DNA of 64,000 bases from an uncultured Clostridia bacterium (GTDB lineage Bacteria; Bacillota; Clostridia; Oscillospirales; Acutalibacteraceae), in the NCBI GenBank assembly GCA_944380845.1, contig CALWIU010000002.1:1-64000 (forward strand). The letters are read 5' to 3'. Shown here one piece after another: positions 24,909 through 33,121 of the stretch (positions within the stretch are counted from its first letter, which is position 1; each line of letters starts with the position of its first letter). The notes beneath the pieces were generated by a model. That model did no database searches, was not told the DNA's origin, and saw only the letters and a list, made by a program, of their open reading frames with translations. The translations under genes and the position numbers were made by a program.

Positions 24909-25628
24909 TTATCTGCCGTTATTTTGTCTGGCGCAGCTGCCGTTGGTTCGGTTGTCGCAAACACCGTCCTGATCGGTGTCGATGAAATTCTGTCCGGCAC
25001 CGCCGTTGCGATTGCCTTGCCCGGTTGCCTGGTTGCCGGCATTGTCGCAGATACCATCGTTGTTTTCGTCAACAAAGTTTTTGCCGCTGCCGTTTGCCCG
25101 GTTGTCGCAAATGCCGTCCTGATCGGTGTCGATGAAATTCTGTCCGGCACCGCTGTTACGATTGCCTTTTCCGGTTGCCTGGCTGCCGGCATTGTCGCAG
25201 ATACCATCGTTGTTTTCGTCAACAAAGTTTTTGCCGTTACTGTTGTTTGCCCGGTTGTCGCAAATACCGTTCTGATCGGTGTCGATGAAGTTCTGTCCGG
25301 CGCCGCCGTTGCGATAGCCGTTTCCGGCTGCCTGGTTACCGGCATTGTCGCAGATACCATCGTTGTTTTCGTCAACAAAGTTTTGGCCGTTACTGTTTGC
25401 CCGGTTGTCGCAAATACCGTCCTGATCGGTGTCGATGAAGTTCTGTCCAACGCTATTTGCTGAAAGGTTGGTTGCTGCAAGGTTTGTCACCACAGCTGTT
25501 TGTTGATTGTCACAGATCCCGTTTCGGTCAGCGTCCGTAAAGCCGCCGCCTCGAATTGCCGAAACCGGCAGAGCAATCAGACAAGCAGACAAAAGAGCAG
25601 TTGAAAGACCAATCACGATTTTTTTCAT
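24909..25628 (-). CDS. Secreted Asp/Asn-rich repeat protein (DxDxDGICDN)
   Basis: 239 residues. Signal peptide 1-25 (MKKIVIGL... PVSA). The mature protein is eight copies of a motif ending GICDN or GVCDN, alternating NFIDTDQDGICDNRAN and NFVDENNDGICDNAG, linked by Gly/Asn-rich spacers such as GNRNGGAGQ. The DxDxDG loops resemble calcium loops of thrombospondin type 3 or EF-hand-like repeats, and each carries one Cys. Calcium binding or disulfide linkage is inferred, not shown. I chose ATG 25628 with GGAGG 8 bases upstream. It heads the operon with the ECF sigma and anti-sigma genes, and its Gly/Asn spacers echo the Gly-Asn tail of the anti-sigma factor. Confidence 0.82.
   Translation of the reverse strand: MKKIVIGLSTALLSACLIALPVSAIRGGGFTDADRNGICDNQQTAVVTNLAATNLSANSVGQNFIDTDQDGICDNRANSNGQNFVDENNDGICDNAGNQAAGNGYRNGGAGQNFIDTDQNGICDNRANNSNGKNFVDENNDGICDNAGSQATGKGNRNSGAGQNFIDTDQDGICDNRANGSGKNFVDENNDGICDNAGNQATGQGNRNGGAGQNFIDTDQDGVCDNRTNGSCARQNNGR
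24940..25460 (-). repeat. Tandem 150-153 bp coding repeats
   Basis: A shared stretch (CTGATCGGTGTCGATGAA on the plus strand) recurs at 24969, 25119, 25272 and 25422, a period of 150, 153 and 150 bp. Spacings are multiples of three, so copy-number change keeps the frame. This is the DNA basis of the repeat protein. Confidence 0.92.
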
Positions 25629-25658
25629 TGTAAAGACCTCCATTTTTTTGATCTCACC

Positions 25659-25691
25659 CTATATACGAAATGGTGAGGCAAAACCTTTCAA
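25659..25691 (-). promoter_or_regulatory. Candidate ECF-type promoter of the repeat/sigma/anti-sigma operon
   Basis: On the minus strand GAAAGGTTTTGCC is followed after nine bases by CGTATATAGGG, about 30 bases before the start codon of the repeat protein gene. No sigma-A promoter with good spacing is seen. Assignment to the linked ECF sigma is inference. Confidence 0.4.
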
Positions 25692-25920
25692 AAATCAAAA
25701 AAATTTTTTGGAAATCCTGAAATCTATCGTTTTGTATATAGAAGGAATCAATGATCTTTATCGGATGAGGCAGGAAGTCGTGCAAAATAGAGAGAAAGGT
25801 CTGCGAATGACGTTTGTATCGAGCGCAGAAAAAATTTTGCTGTATAAGAGCAAATACAATGCAAGGAGAGGTACAGAAACGGAAAGGCAGTTTCGATCGT
25901 TTTACAAAAAAAGAAACATC

Positions 25921-25949
25921 TTGACAAAATGCGAGACAATTCATACAAT
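25921..25949 (+). promoter_or_regulatory. Sigma-A promoter of the zinc-ribbon gene
   Basis: TTGACA (25921-25926), 17-bp spacer, TACAAT (25944-25949). The leader is about 75 bases. The 400-bp gap upstream holds only this and the opposite-strand promoter. Confidence 0.8.
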
Positions 25950-26031
25950 AGATTGGGAAGAGTTTATTATGTGATTTTCGTACAAAAAATCATAGTCGAA
26001 GATTTTACTCGTTCCAAAAGGAAGTGCTCGT

Positions 26032-26604
26032 ATGTTGTGTCCGAACTGTGGAAAGGATAGTGATTCCAATGGTTTGTTCTGTGAATTTTGCGGCGCACTT
26101 CTTCCGTCAGATGGACTGGAAGAGGAAATCCAAATGGAAGAAGAAGAGAAACACCGACGGTTTCTTTTGTCTGTGATTCCTGTGCTGGTTGCCGTTCTTC
26201 TCCTGCTGCTGGCAGTCATCATGTCGGTGGTGCGGCAGCAGAAAGACAGAAAAGAGATAGGAAATTTTGAGGCGGGTACTACGGTAAGACTTTCCATTTC
26301 AACAAAAAAGGAAAACACGGCAGTTGAGTCTAACGCTGAAGCGCTGGAAACAACGCCTGCTGCTCCTTCTTCCTCGCAGGATCCGATCGAAACCGAGTCG
26401 TCAGCGGTCGGGGCTGACGGTGCTGCGATAGAGCTGTCTCCCACCGGTTTTATACAATGGGGTGAACAGGAAAACGGATTCTATGAAAATACGGATGTGG
26501 TTATTCCTGAGGAGACGGATTTGGAGGAACCGTCGGAACCGCTGGATGATTTTTTCAGTGAACCGGAAACATGGGGACTGGATGGGATGGATGATGACAG
26601 ATAA
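26032..26604 (+). CDS. Zinc-ribbon single-pass membrane protein
   Basis: 190 residues. An N-terminal zinc ribbon (MLCPNCGK...CEFCGALLPS, residues 3-24), an acidic stretch, then a TM helix at about 44-66 (SVIPVLVAVLLLLLAVIMSV) and a Ser/Glu-rich tail of about 120 residues with no clear domain. The ribbon type (CPNCG...CxFCG) is common at the N-terminus of clostridial membrane proteins and should face the cytoplasm. Function unknown. Start ATG 26032 is well downstream of the promoter at 25921. Confidence 0.78.
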   Translation: MLCPNCGKDSDSNGLFCEFCGALLPSDGLEEEIQMEEEEKHRRFLLSVIPVLVAVLLLLLAVIMSVVRQQKDRKEIGNFEAGTTVRLSISTKKENTAVESNAEALETTPAAPSSSQDPIETESSAVGADGAAIELSPTGFIQWGEQENGFYENTDVVIPEETDLEEPSEPLDDFFSEPETWGLDGMDDDR

Positions 26605-26623
26605 CTGAAAAGAACAGAGAATC

Positions 26624-26659
26624 AAAAAAACGGCAGCCGCGTTCGTGCGACTGCCGTTT
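26624..26659 (-). terminator. Terminator after the secreted metallophosphoesterase
   Basis: AAACGGCAG (26628-26636) pairs with CTGCCGTTT (26651-26659), with an inner CGC/GCG. On the minus strand it is followed by TTTTTTT, 9 bases past the stop at 26668. It probably also stops the convergent zinc-ribbon transcript. Confidence 0.85.
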
Positions 26660-26667
26660 GCCATACC

Positions 26668-27873
26668 TTACAGCGTATTGAAAAGTTGTTTAAAGAGTGC
26701 CTCGATCTGGCTGATAAAACCGGAAATAAAGGCTTCCAGTTTTGACCAAAGGGCAGCAAATTTATACTCCAGTGAATTTAATGACTCTGCACCAAACACA
26801 TCTGCATAATTGATGGTAGAGGTTTCATAAGTGGTCAAGTCATCCATATTCAGGGTAAAGGTACGGAACCCACGGTTGTCATCGTTATAGGAACGGAATG
26901 TGCAGCCGGGGCAGGAGATCAGATCAATTCCTTCATAAGGAACGACAAAGGAATTGATATGGTCATGACCGAAAACAATCGCAACCACATCGCCCTGCGC
27001 TTTCATGGTGTCAAATTCATAACGGGCTTCGGGGATATCCAGATTGGCCGGGCAGGGACCTTCGCCAAGATAGCTGCCTTCACCGGCATCATCGGGCAGA
27101 GCCCAGTAAGTGCCGAATTTGGCGACGGCACCGGGGGTGCCGGCAGGAACTTCAACCAGCGCGTCATAAATCTGCACCGGGGCAATGTGTTGGAAAACCA
27201 TGGAGGGAACCGGCTGACCGCCGTTATTTGCTTTCAGCTCATCAGAGGTTTTGACATACCAGTCTAGGGCCTCCTGATAAACGAAGCCGTAGCCGTTCTC
27301 ATTGCCGTTTTCATCAATATAATAGCTGCCGGAATCCAGCATCCAGATGTTGTAAACGACTTGATCGCTGTCAGCGGACGCATAGATGGGAATGTTATAG
27401 TTGCCATAGCTTTTTTCCATCGGTTCGCCTTCCCAGCCGATATAGCAATCATATTCTTTATAGATTTCGACCTGTTCCGCCTTCGACAAGGGGGTGTTCT
27501 CGTCGTCATGGTTGCCGAATACGCCGGCTACAGGAATATCGTAGTCGTCAAAAATGTCCATCACATTGCGGATGGCCGTTTCAGCGGCGGACTTTGTCAG
27601 GGAAAGATAACCGGCGATGTTGTCACCGGGCATCAGGATCAGATCAGGATCCTCTTTCTCGATTGCAGCACGGATAAACTTTTCGGAAAGCCCTGTTAAA
27701 ATGGGACCGTCTTGGATATCCGCAACGCTCAAAATTTTCAGCGTTCCGTCCTCATTAAAAGAAACATGAGCCTTTTCAGGGCGTGTCAGCTCTTCGTCGG
27801 CAGCAAAAACGGCCGGCAGCAACGCCGTGAAAAGCAAACACACGCTCATGAGGACAGCAATAGCTTTTTTCAT
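26668..27873 (-). CDS. Secreted calcineurin-like metallophosphoesterase with amphipathic C-terminal tail
   Basis: 401 residues. Signal peptide 1-24 (ending VFAA). The metallophosphoesterase core has VADIQD (the DxH motif with Gln in place of His), MPGDN, GVFGNHDDE, FQHIAP and FGHDH, giving most ligands of the two-metal site. The last 25 or so residues are an amphipathic Phe/Leu helix ending LFKQLFNTL, much like the end of the surface protein at position 957. Substrate unknown; export suggests phosphate scavenging or an envelope substrate. I chose ATG 27873, with AAGGAG 12 bases upstream. A cytosolic paralogue lies at 46340. It has its own promoter and terminator. Confidence 0.87.
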   Translation of the reverse strand: MKKAIAVLMSVCLLFTALLPAVFAADEELTRPEKAHVSFNEDGTLKILSVADIQDGPILTGLSEKFIRAAIEKEDPDLILMPGDNIAGYLSLTKSAAETAIRNVMDIFDDYDIPVAGVFGNHDDENTPLSKAEQVEIYKEYDCYIGWEGEPMEKSYGNYNIPIYASADSDQVVYNIWMLDSGSYYIDENGNENGYGFVYQEALDWYVKTSDELKANNGGQPVPSMVFQHIAPVQIYDALVEVPAGTPGAVAKFGTYWALPDDAGEGSYLGEGPCPANLDIPEARYEFDTMKAQGDVVAIVFGHDHINSFVVPYEGIDLISCPGCTFRSYNDDNRGFRTFTLNMDDLTTYETSTINYADVFGAESLNSLEYKFAALWSKLEAFISGFISQIEALFKQLFNTL

Positions 27874-27907
27874 AGTTGTTTTGCACTCCTTCATATGGTA
27901 TGTGATT

Positions 27908-27935
27908 ATTATAGCATGGAGTGACTAAAAATCAA
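27908..27935 (-). promoter_or_regulatory. Promoter of the secreted metallophosphoesterase
   Basis: On the minus strand TTGATT (27935-27930), 16-bp spacer, TATAAT (27913-27908). Confidence 0.75.
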
Positions 27936-28004
27936 GGTGTTTTTCGGAATATTTTTGACTGATTACCGATAAATACCAGCAAAAATAAACGGGGAAACCT
28001 TCTT

Positions 28005-28472
28005 TTAGCCGTTTGCGGAAGCGGTTGTATTGGGTGTTGCCGCCGTTGGGTCGGTAACAGCCGCCAATAAGCTCATGCTGACCCAGCCGGAGGCGTCATT
28101 ATAGGTTGTATATCCCCATTCACCGCTGACGACGGAAACGATGATGATCGACCCTTTCGGAATGGTCGTAACAATTTCAGCGTTGGCAAGGGGTTGTGCG
28201 CGCATATTCAGGGCGTTGGCCGTGGTATTGACACGATAAGAGCCTGCGCCGGACGATGCGGTCGGATCGGTGGAGGTTTCCGGAAGGGGAGTGGGCGTTT
28301 CCTGCTCATCCTCGATGGGAATGGGATTGTCGTCAGTCGATGGTGAGCGGCTGTTGCTGACCACGACGCCTAAGAGTACCGCACAAACGATCACAAGAAC
28401 GATTAAAATGGCAAAAAGCGCCAGCAAAAAGTTCTTATTGACCAAAACTTGATCGGTTCTTTTGTTTGCCAT
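28005..28472 (-). CDS. Membrane-anchored bacterial SH3 domain protein
   Basis: 155 residues: short basic cytoplasmic N-terminus, one TM helix (about 14-40), Ser/Thr/Pro linker (about 42-75) and an extracellular SH3 domain (about 79-140; YRVNTTANALNMRAQPLANAEIVTTI and GEWGYTTYNDASGWVSMSLL), ending in a Thr/Ala tail. Such domains bind peptidoglycan or its stem peptides. ATG 28472 has AAAGGAG upstream. It lies downstream of the topoisomerase genes on the same strand but is separated from them by a hairpin. Confidence 0.85.
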   Translation of the reverse strand: MANKRTDQVLVNKNFLLALFAILIVLVIVCAVLLGVVVSNSRSPSTDDNPIPIEDEQETPTPLPETSTDPTASSGAGSYRVNTTANALNMRAQPLANAEIVTTIPKGSIIIVSVVSGEWGYTTYNDASGWVSMSLLAAVTDPTAATPNTTASANG

Positions 28473-28506
28473 AAGACATTTGCTCCTTTATGTAAAAATA
28501 TTATGC

Positions 28507-28533
28507 AAAAAAGCCGTCGAAGCGGGTTCGGCT
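28507..28533 (-). terminator. Probable terminator after the topoisomerase A-like gene
   Basis: AGCC and GAA (28512-28521) pair with TTC and GGCT (28527-28533) across a small bulge, followed on the minus strand by six T. A second inverted repeat, CAGACGAAAA/TTTTCGTCTG, lies at 28545-28554 and 28578-28587. Confidence 0.6.
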
Positions 28534-28642
28534 CCGGCGGCGAACAGACGAAAAACACGCAAACGCAGAAAAACTGCTTTTCGTCTGCCGCTTTCAATAT
28601 ATGCCGAAACCACGGTTTTATTCATCGGGAAAAAACGGTATT

Positions 28643-30883
28643 TTATAAAAGCGAAACCTGTTCGCCTGCATCCTCCGCCGCCAACAGTGCGCCAGCAGCC
28701 GGTATGCTTTTTGCTAAATAGCGTTTGGCATTGACGAACTCGGAACCATCAGATGGCACAACGGCGGAAAGATGATGATTTTTGCGCAGCGTCATCACCT
28801 GGACCCCTTGCGAATCTTTGGTGCTTTTTGCGGAAATCATGGACGAATGCAAAAGCAGGATCTTGCCGTTGGTCGTTGTTAAGCGGAACAGTTGATCGTC
28901 GATCGTGTGATAGACGGCTACCAGCTCCGATTTATCGCTGTATGCTTTAATCAGCTTTTTACGATTGGTTTTGGTTTCGTAGGCTGACGCATCAATTTTA
29001 GCGCATTTGCCGTTCGCGAAGAAAAACAGCAAATAACCGGAAAACTCGTTCAAAGCGATCATGAACCGCAGAGATTCGCCTTCGTCTACCTGTAGTTTTG
29101 ACGCGGCAAAATCACCAAGGTTGGAGGCTTTTGTATCTTCAAAGTCGGCGGCACGGGCTTTGTATACCTGGCAGCGGTCGGAAAAGAACAAAAGATTGGT
29201 TCGGTTATCTGCTTCGACAGAATAGATGATCTGGTCGCCTTCTTTTAGCTTGTGTTCACCGCTCATGCGCAAGGATTGAGGCGTGATTTTTTTAAAATAG
29301 CCGTCCCTCGTAAAGAACAGATGAACCGGATAGGAGGGAATGGTTTCCTGCTCCAGGTCGTCATCCGCCTCCGATTCGTAAATAATCTTCGTGCGCCGGT
29401 CGGCTGCGTATTTTTCGCAAACCTGATCCAGTTCCTGTTCAATAATCTCATAAATGCGGGATTTCTTGCGAAGGATATCCTCCATGTCATCAATTTGCTC
29501 GCCCAGCTCATCAATGTCCTTCATGCGTTTGAGGATATATTCACGGTTTAAGTGGCGCAGCTTGATTTCAGCGACATATTCCGCCTGTGTTTCATCAATG
29601 CCGAAGCCGATCATTAAATTCGGCACGACCTCGGCTTCTTCTTCGGTTTCACGGACGATTTTGACCGCTTTATCAATATCCAACAGGATTTTAGAAAGCC
29701 CTTCATACAGGTGCAGTTTTTCTTTGGATTTGTTTAAATCAAATAAAACCCGCCGGCGGATGCACTCGCATCGGAAGGCAAGCCATTCCTGCAAAATACC
29801 GCGCACGCCCAGAACTTCCGGACTGCCGCCGATCAGAATGTTGAAATTACAGGAAAAGCTATCCTGAAGCGGCGTCAAACGGAACAGACGGTGCATCAGT
29901 TTTTCAGGATCGGTGCCTCGTTTTAGTTCAATGGTGATTTTCAGACCGGTTTTATCTGTTTCGTCACGAACATCGGAGATTTCGCGGATTTTTCCGGTTT
30001 TGACAAGATCAATAATTTTATCAATAATCGCTTCACTTGTCGTCGTTGGCGGTATTTGGGTAATATCGATGCAGTTGTTTTTCTTATCGAAGGCATAAAC
30101 CGATCGAATTTTCAGGGAGCCTCTACCGGTTTCGTAGATTTCATGCAGGGTGTCCCGGTTGTAGAGCAGTTCGCCGCCGCCGACAAAATCAGGCCCGTTG
30201 AGTGTTTCAAACAAATCTGCATCGGGGTCAGAAATCAGCGCTTTTGCGGAAAGGCAGACCTCGCGCAGATTAAAAGAACAAATGCTGCTTGCCATTCCCA
30301 CTGCAATACCGGAAGTATTGTTGACCAGAATATTCGGGAAAGTAACCGGCAGCAAAGTCGGTTCGACCATAGAGTTGTCGTAGTTGGGAACAAAATCCAC
30401 CGTATCTTTTTCAATATCGCGAAAAAGTTCCGCTGCGATCGGTTCCAGTTTGGCTTCCGTATAACGGGAGGCAGCGTATGCCATATTGCGTGAATAGGCT
30501 TTGCCGAAGTTGCCTTTGGAGTCCACATACGGGTATAAAAGCGCTTCGTTTCCCCGGGCGAGACGAACCATGGTTTCATAAATCGGTCCGTCGCCATGCG
30601 GGTTGAGCTGCATGGTTCTGCCGACGATGTTCGCCGATTTGATACGCGCTCCGTTTAAAAGTCCCATTTTATACATGGTGTACAGGAGTTTGCGGTGGCT
30701 CGGCTTGAATCCGTCGATCTCGGGAATGGCACGCGAAAGAATGACGCTCATGGCGTAGGGCATATAATTGATTTCCAGCGTGTCGGTAATAAATTGATTT
30801 TGAATTTCGCCTGCCCCGGCAATATGCGCGTTGGACGGCTCTTCGGGCTGTGGCGTAGGTTTTTTGGTTGTTCGTTTTGCCAT
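28643..30883 (-). CDS. Type IIA topoisomerase, A subunit (ParC/GyrA-like)
   Basis: 746 residues. The breakage-reunion domain has ETMVRLARG, NPHGDGPIYE and the catalytic Tyr141 in AASRYTEAKL. A coiled-coil gate (LRHLNREYILKRMKDIDELGEQI) and a partial C-terminal beta-pinwheel follow. It cuts and passes DNA together with the ATPase subunit encoded 16 bases upstream. The quinolone-determining stretch has Gly99 at the GyrA Ser83 position and Glu103 at the Asp87 position. The C-terminus lacks a clear GyrA box (QRRGGKG), so topoisomerase IV or a third clostridial clade is more likely than gyrase. I leave the symbol blank because parC and gyrA cannot be separated safely here. Confidence 0.9.
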   Translation of the reverse strand: MAKRTTKKPTPQPEEPSNAHIAGAGEIQNQFITDTLEINYMPYAMSVILSRAIPEIDGFKPSHRKLLYTMYKMGLLNGARIKSANIVGRTMQLNPHGDGPIYETMVRLARGNEALLYPYVDSKGNFGKAYSRNMAYAASRYTEAKLEPIAAELFRDIEKDTVDFVPNYDNSMVEPTLLPVTFPNILVNNTSGIAVGMASSICSFNLREVCLSAKALISDPDADLFETLNGPDFVGGGELLYNRDTLHEIYETGRGSLKIRSVYAFDKKNNCIDITQIPPTTTSEAIIDKIIDLVKTGKIREISDVRDETDKTGLKITIELKRGTDPEKLMHRLFRLTPLQDSFSCNFNILIGGSPEVLGVRGILQEWLAFRCECIRRRVLFDLNKSKEKLHLYEGLSKILLDIDKAVKIVRETEEEAEVVPNLMIGFGIDETQAEYVAEIKLRHLNREYILKRMKDIDELGEQIDDMEDILRKKSRIYEIIEQELDQVCEKYAADRRTKIIYESEADDDLEQETIPSYPVHLFFTRDGYFKKITPQSLRMSGEHKLKEGDQIIYSVEADNRTNLLFFSDRCQVYKARAADFEDTKASNLGDFAASKLQVDEGESLRFMIALNEFSGYLLFFFANGKCAKIDASAYETKTNRKKLIKAYSDKSELVAVYHTIDDQLFRLTTTNGKILLLHSSMISAKSTKDSQGVQVMTLRKNHHLSAVVPSDGSEFVNAKRYLAKSIPAAGALLAAEDAGEQVSLL

Positions 30884-30899
30884 GATTCAAAAAGCCCGG

Positions 30900-32879
30900 T
30901 CAGCTAATATCCGCAAGATCGAGATACAGATGCCCGTTGTCGGCTATATACTCCTTTCTGCCTTGCAAGTTATCTCCTAACAGCAGGTCAAATTTATCGG
31001 AAACCGCCATGTCGTCCCGATCGGCTTCCACGCGGATCAGGCGGCGCGTTTCCGGGTTCATGGTGGTCAGCCACATCATATCCGCATCATTTTCACCCAG
31101 ACCTTTGGAGCGCTGGATCGTATATTTCGCGCTGCCGATTTCAGCGAGGGCGTCCGCTTTTTCTTTTTCCGTATAGGCGAACCAGGTTTGCCCGCGGCTG
31201 GTGATTTCGTATAAGGGCGATTCTGCGATATAAACCTTGCCCGCGCGGATCAGCGAGGGCATCAACCGGTAAAACATCGTTAAAATCAGCGTGCGAATCT
31301 GGAACCCGTCAACATCCGCATCGGTGCAGATGATTACCTTGCTCCAGCGCAGATTTTCCAGTTGAAAGGAGTAAAGCTCCTTGTTTTTGGATTTGACCTC
31401 TACGCCGCAGCCCAAAACTTTAATCAGGTCGGTGATAATATCGTTTTTAAAGATTTTATCGTATTCGCTTTTTAAACAGTTCAGAATCTTTCCCCGCACG
31501 GGAATTACGGCCTGAAAAGCGGAATCACGCGCTTGTTTACAAGCGCCCAAAGCGGAGTCGCCTTCTACAATGAAAATTTCACGCTCATTGACATCCCGGC
31601 TCCGGCAGTCAACAAACTTTTCCACCCGGTTCAGCATATCCTTTCCGCTGGCAAGGGTTTTTTTCATGCTGATGCGGGTATTTTCCGCCTTCACGCGGCT
31701 GCGCATATTGATCAGGACCTGATCGGCAATGCGATCCGCTTCCGCTTTGTTTTCAATAAAATAAATCTCAAGCTGGTGCTTAAAGAAATCAGTCATTGCT
31801 TCTTGGATAAAGCGGTTGGTGATGGATTTTTTGGTTTGGTTTTCATAGGAAGTCTGCGTGGAAAATGACGACACAACTAAAATCAGGCAGTCTTCAATAT
31901 CCTGAAAGCTGATTTTACTGTCCTGTTTGGTATATTTTCCCTGCTGCTTCAGATAGGCGTCAATCTGCGAAACGAAGGCGCTGCGGACAGCTTTTTCCGG
32001 TGCGCCGCCATATTCAAGATAACTGGAATTATGATAATATTCCTTGCGGCAGATTTTATTGGAAAAGCAGAGAGCGGCGTTTATTTTGACGCGGTAGTCT
32101 TTTTTATCCGCCCGATCCCGTCCGGTTTTTTCGGTTTGCCAGAAGCGAATGGAGGACATCTCTGTTCCCGCCGCAATTTCGGTGACATAATCAACCAGAC
32201 CGTTTTCATAGTAATACTCGTATGTCTCAAATTGAGAGGGGGAAATTTGATCTTTTAAAATAAAGTGGATGCCGGAATTGACCACAGCCTGCCTTTTGAG
32301 AATGTCCTGATAATAACTGAGCGGAATGCTGATATCGGTAAAAACAGCCAGATCCGGCCGCCAGCGGATGCGTGTACCCGTATCTTTTTTCGTGTAGGGT
32401 TCTTTTTTCATGTCGCCGACAGGGTTGCCTTTTTCAAAATGCAGGGTATAGCAATACCCGCCGTTATGGATCTCAGCATCCATATATTCCGAAGCGTACT
32501 GTGTTGCACAGAGGCCGAGACCGTTCAGACCCAATGAGAACTCATAGCTGCCGCCGTCCGCGTCATATTTGCCGCCTGCGTACATTTCACAGAAAAGCAG
32601 CTGCCAGTTATAGCAGCCCTCTTTTTCGTTATAGTCAACCGGCATTCCTCTGCCGTGATCCTGCACCTCAATGGAGCGATCTAAAAAACGGGTTACGGTA
32701 ATTCGATTGCCAAATCCCATTCGCGCTTCGTCGATAGAATTTGAGATGATCTCAAACACGGCGTGTTCGCAACCGTCCAGTCCGTCAGAACCGAAAATGA
32801 CGCCCGGTCGAAGGCGTACTCTGTCTGCGCCTTCCAACTTTTTGATGCTATTGTTGTTATAAGCCGCTTTTTTCGCCAT
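30900..32879 (-). CDS. Type IIA topoisomerase, B subunit (ParE/GyrB-like)
   Basis: 659 residues. GHKL ATPase motifs: EIISNSIDEA, VQDHGRGMPV and LNGLGLCATQYAS. A transducer domain and the TOPRIM metal site follow: FIVEGDSALGACKQARD and ICTDADVDGFQIR. The C-terminal block PETRRLIRVE is typical. The family MYAGGKYD block reads EMYAGGKYDADGGSYEFSLGL, and the N-terminus is short, again suggesting a divergent topoisomerase IV. I chose ATG 32879, with GGAAGGA upstream, over the ATG 15 bases earlier. It is cotranscribed with the A subunit. Confidence 0.9.
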   Translation of the reverse strand: MAKKAAYNNNSIKKLEGADRVRLRPGVIFGSDGLDGCEHAVFEIISNSIDEARMGFGNRITVTRFLDRSIEVQDHGRGMPVDYNEKEGCYNWQLLFCEMYAGGKYDADGGSYEFSLGLNGLGLCATQYASEYMDAEIHNGGYCYTLHFEKGNPVGDMKKEPYTKKDTGTRIRWRPDLAVFTDISIPLSYYQDILKRQAVVNSGIHFILKDQISPSQFETYEYYYENGLVDYVTEIAAGTEMSSIRFWQTEKTGRDRADKKDYRVKINAALCFSNKICRKEYYHNSSYLEYGGAPEKAVRSAFVSQIDAYLKQQGKYTKQDSKISFQDIEDCLILVVSSFSTQTSYENQTKKSITNRFIQEAMTDFFKHQLEIYFIENKAEADRIADQVLINMRSRVKAENTRISMKKTLASGKDMLNRVEKFVDCRSRDVNEREIFIVEGDSALGACKQARDSAFQAVIPVRGKILNCLKSEYDKIFKNDIITDLIKVLGCGVEVKSKNKELYSFQLENLRWSKVIICTDADVDGFQIRTLILTMFYRLMPSLIRAGKVYIAESPLYEITSRGQTWFAYTEKEKADALAEIGSAKYTIQRSKGLGENDADMMWLTTMNPETRRLIRVEADRDDMAVSDKFDLLLGDNLQGRKEYIADNGHLYLDLADIS

Positions 32880-32941
32880 TCTTTTTCCTTCCATGCCGTC
32901 AGAACGACAGCTTATCCTACTTTACAATGATATTATTATAT

Positions 32942-32971
32942 AGTATACTATAAATACTGGCAATCAGTCAA
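32942..32971 (-). promoter_or_regulatory. Promoter of the topoisomerase operon
   Basis: On the minus strand TTGACT (32971-32966), 18-bp spacer, TATACT (32947-32942). The -10 lies in a perfect 14-bp palindrome TATAGTATACTATA (32939-32952). Confidence 0.65.
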
Positions 32972-33029
32972 GAAAAAAACAAGCCTTCCGCTTTAGAACA
33001 AGACTCCTGAAAAAAAATAAAAAAAAGAC

Positions 33030-33058
33030 TTGATTTTTTTTCCGCGTTGTGCTAAACT
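33030..33058 (+). promoter_or_regulatory. Promoter of secG and tRNA-Lys
   Basis: TTGATT (33030-33035), 17-bp spacer, TAAACT (33053-33058). Confidence 0.7.
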
Positions 33059-33121
33059 ACTTTAGCACGACAAACGAGGGCTGTTTCGATTGTCGTTATA
33101 ACACAAGAAAGGATGATTCGC

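Noticed and set aside
24940..25460. Regular repeats that might be taken for a CRISPR array
   Set aside because: The period of 150 bp, multiples of three, and coding of a regular protein motif show coding repeats, not repeat-spacer units.
24924..25463. A 179-codon repetitive open frame on the plus strand
   Set aside because: It is the antisense of the Asp-repeat protein gene; the repeated pattern comes from the tandem DNA repeats, and there is no ribosome site.
25768..25974. A 69-codon open frame on the plus strand
   Set aside because: It spans the promoter at 25921, shows no family pattern, and has no clear ribosome site; treated as chance.
30900..32879. Naming the pair gyrA/gyrB or parC/parE
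   Set aside because: No GyrA box and other divergent features; the assignment needs a tree.
32939..32952. 14-bp palindrome as a specific operator
   Set aside because: It overlaps the -10 box and is made only of alternating AT-rich bases with one G/C pair; chance is likely.
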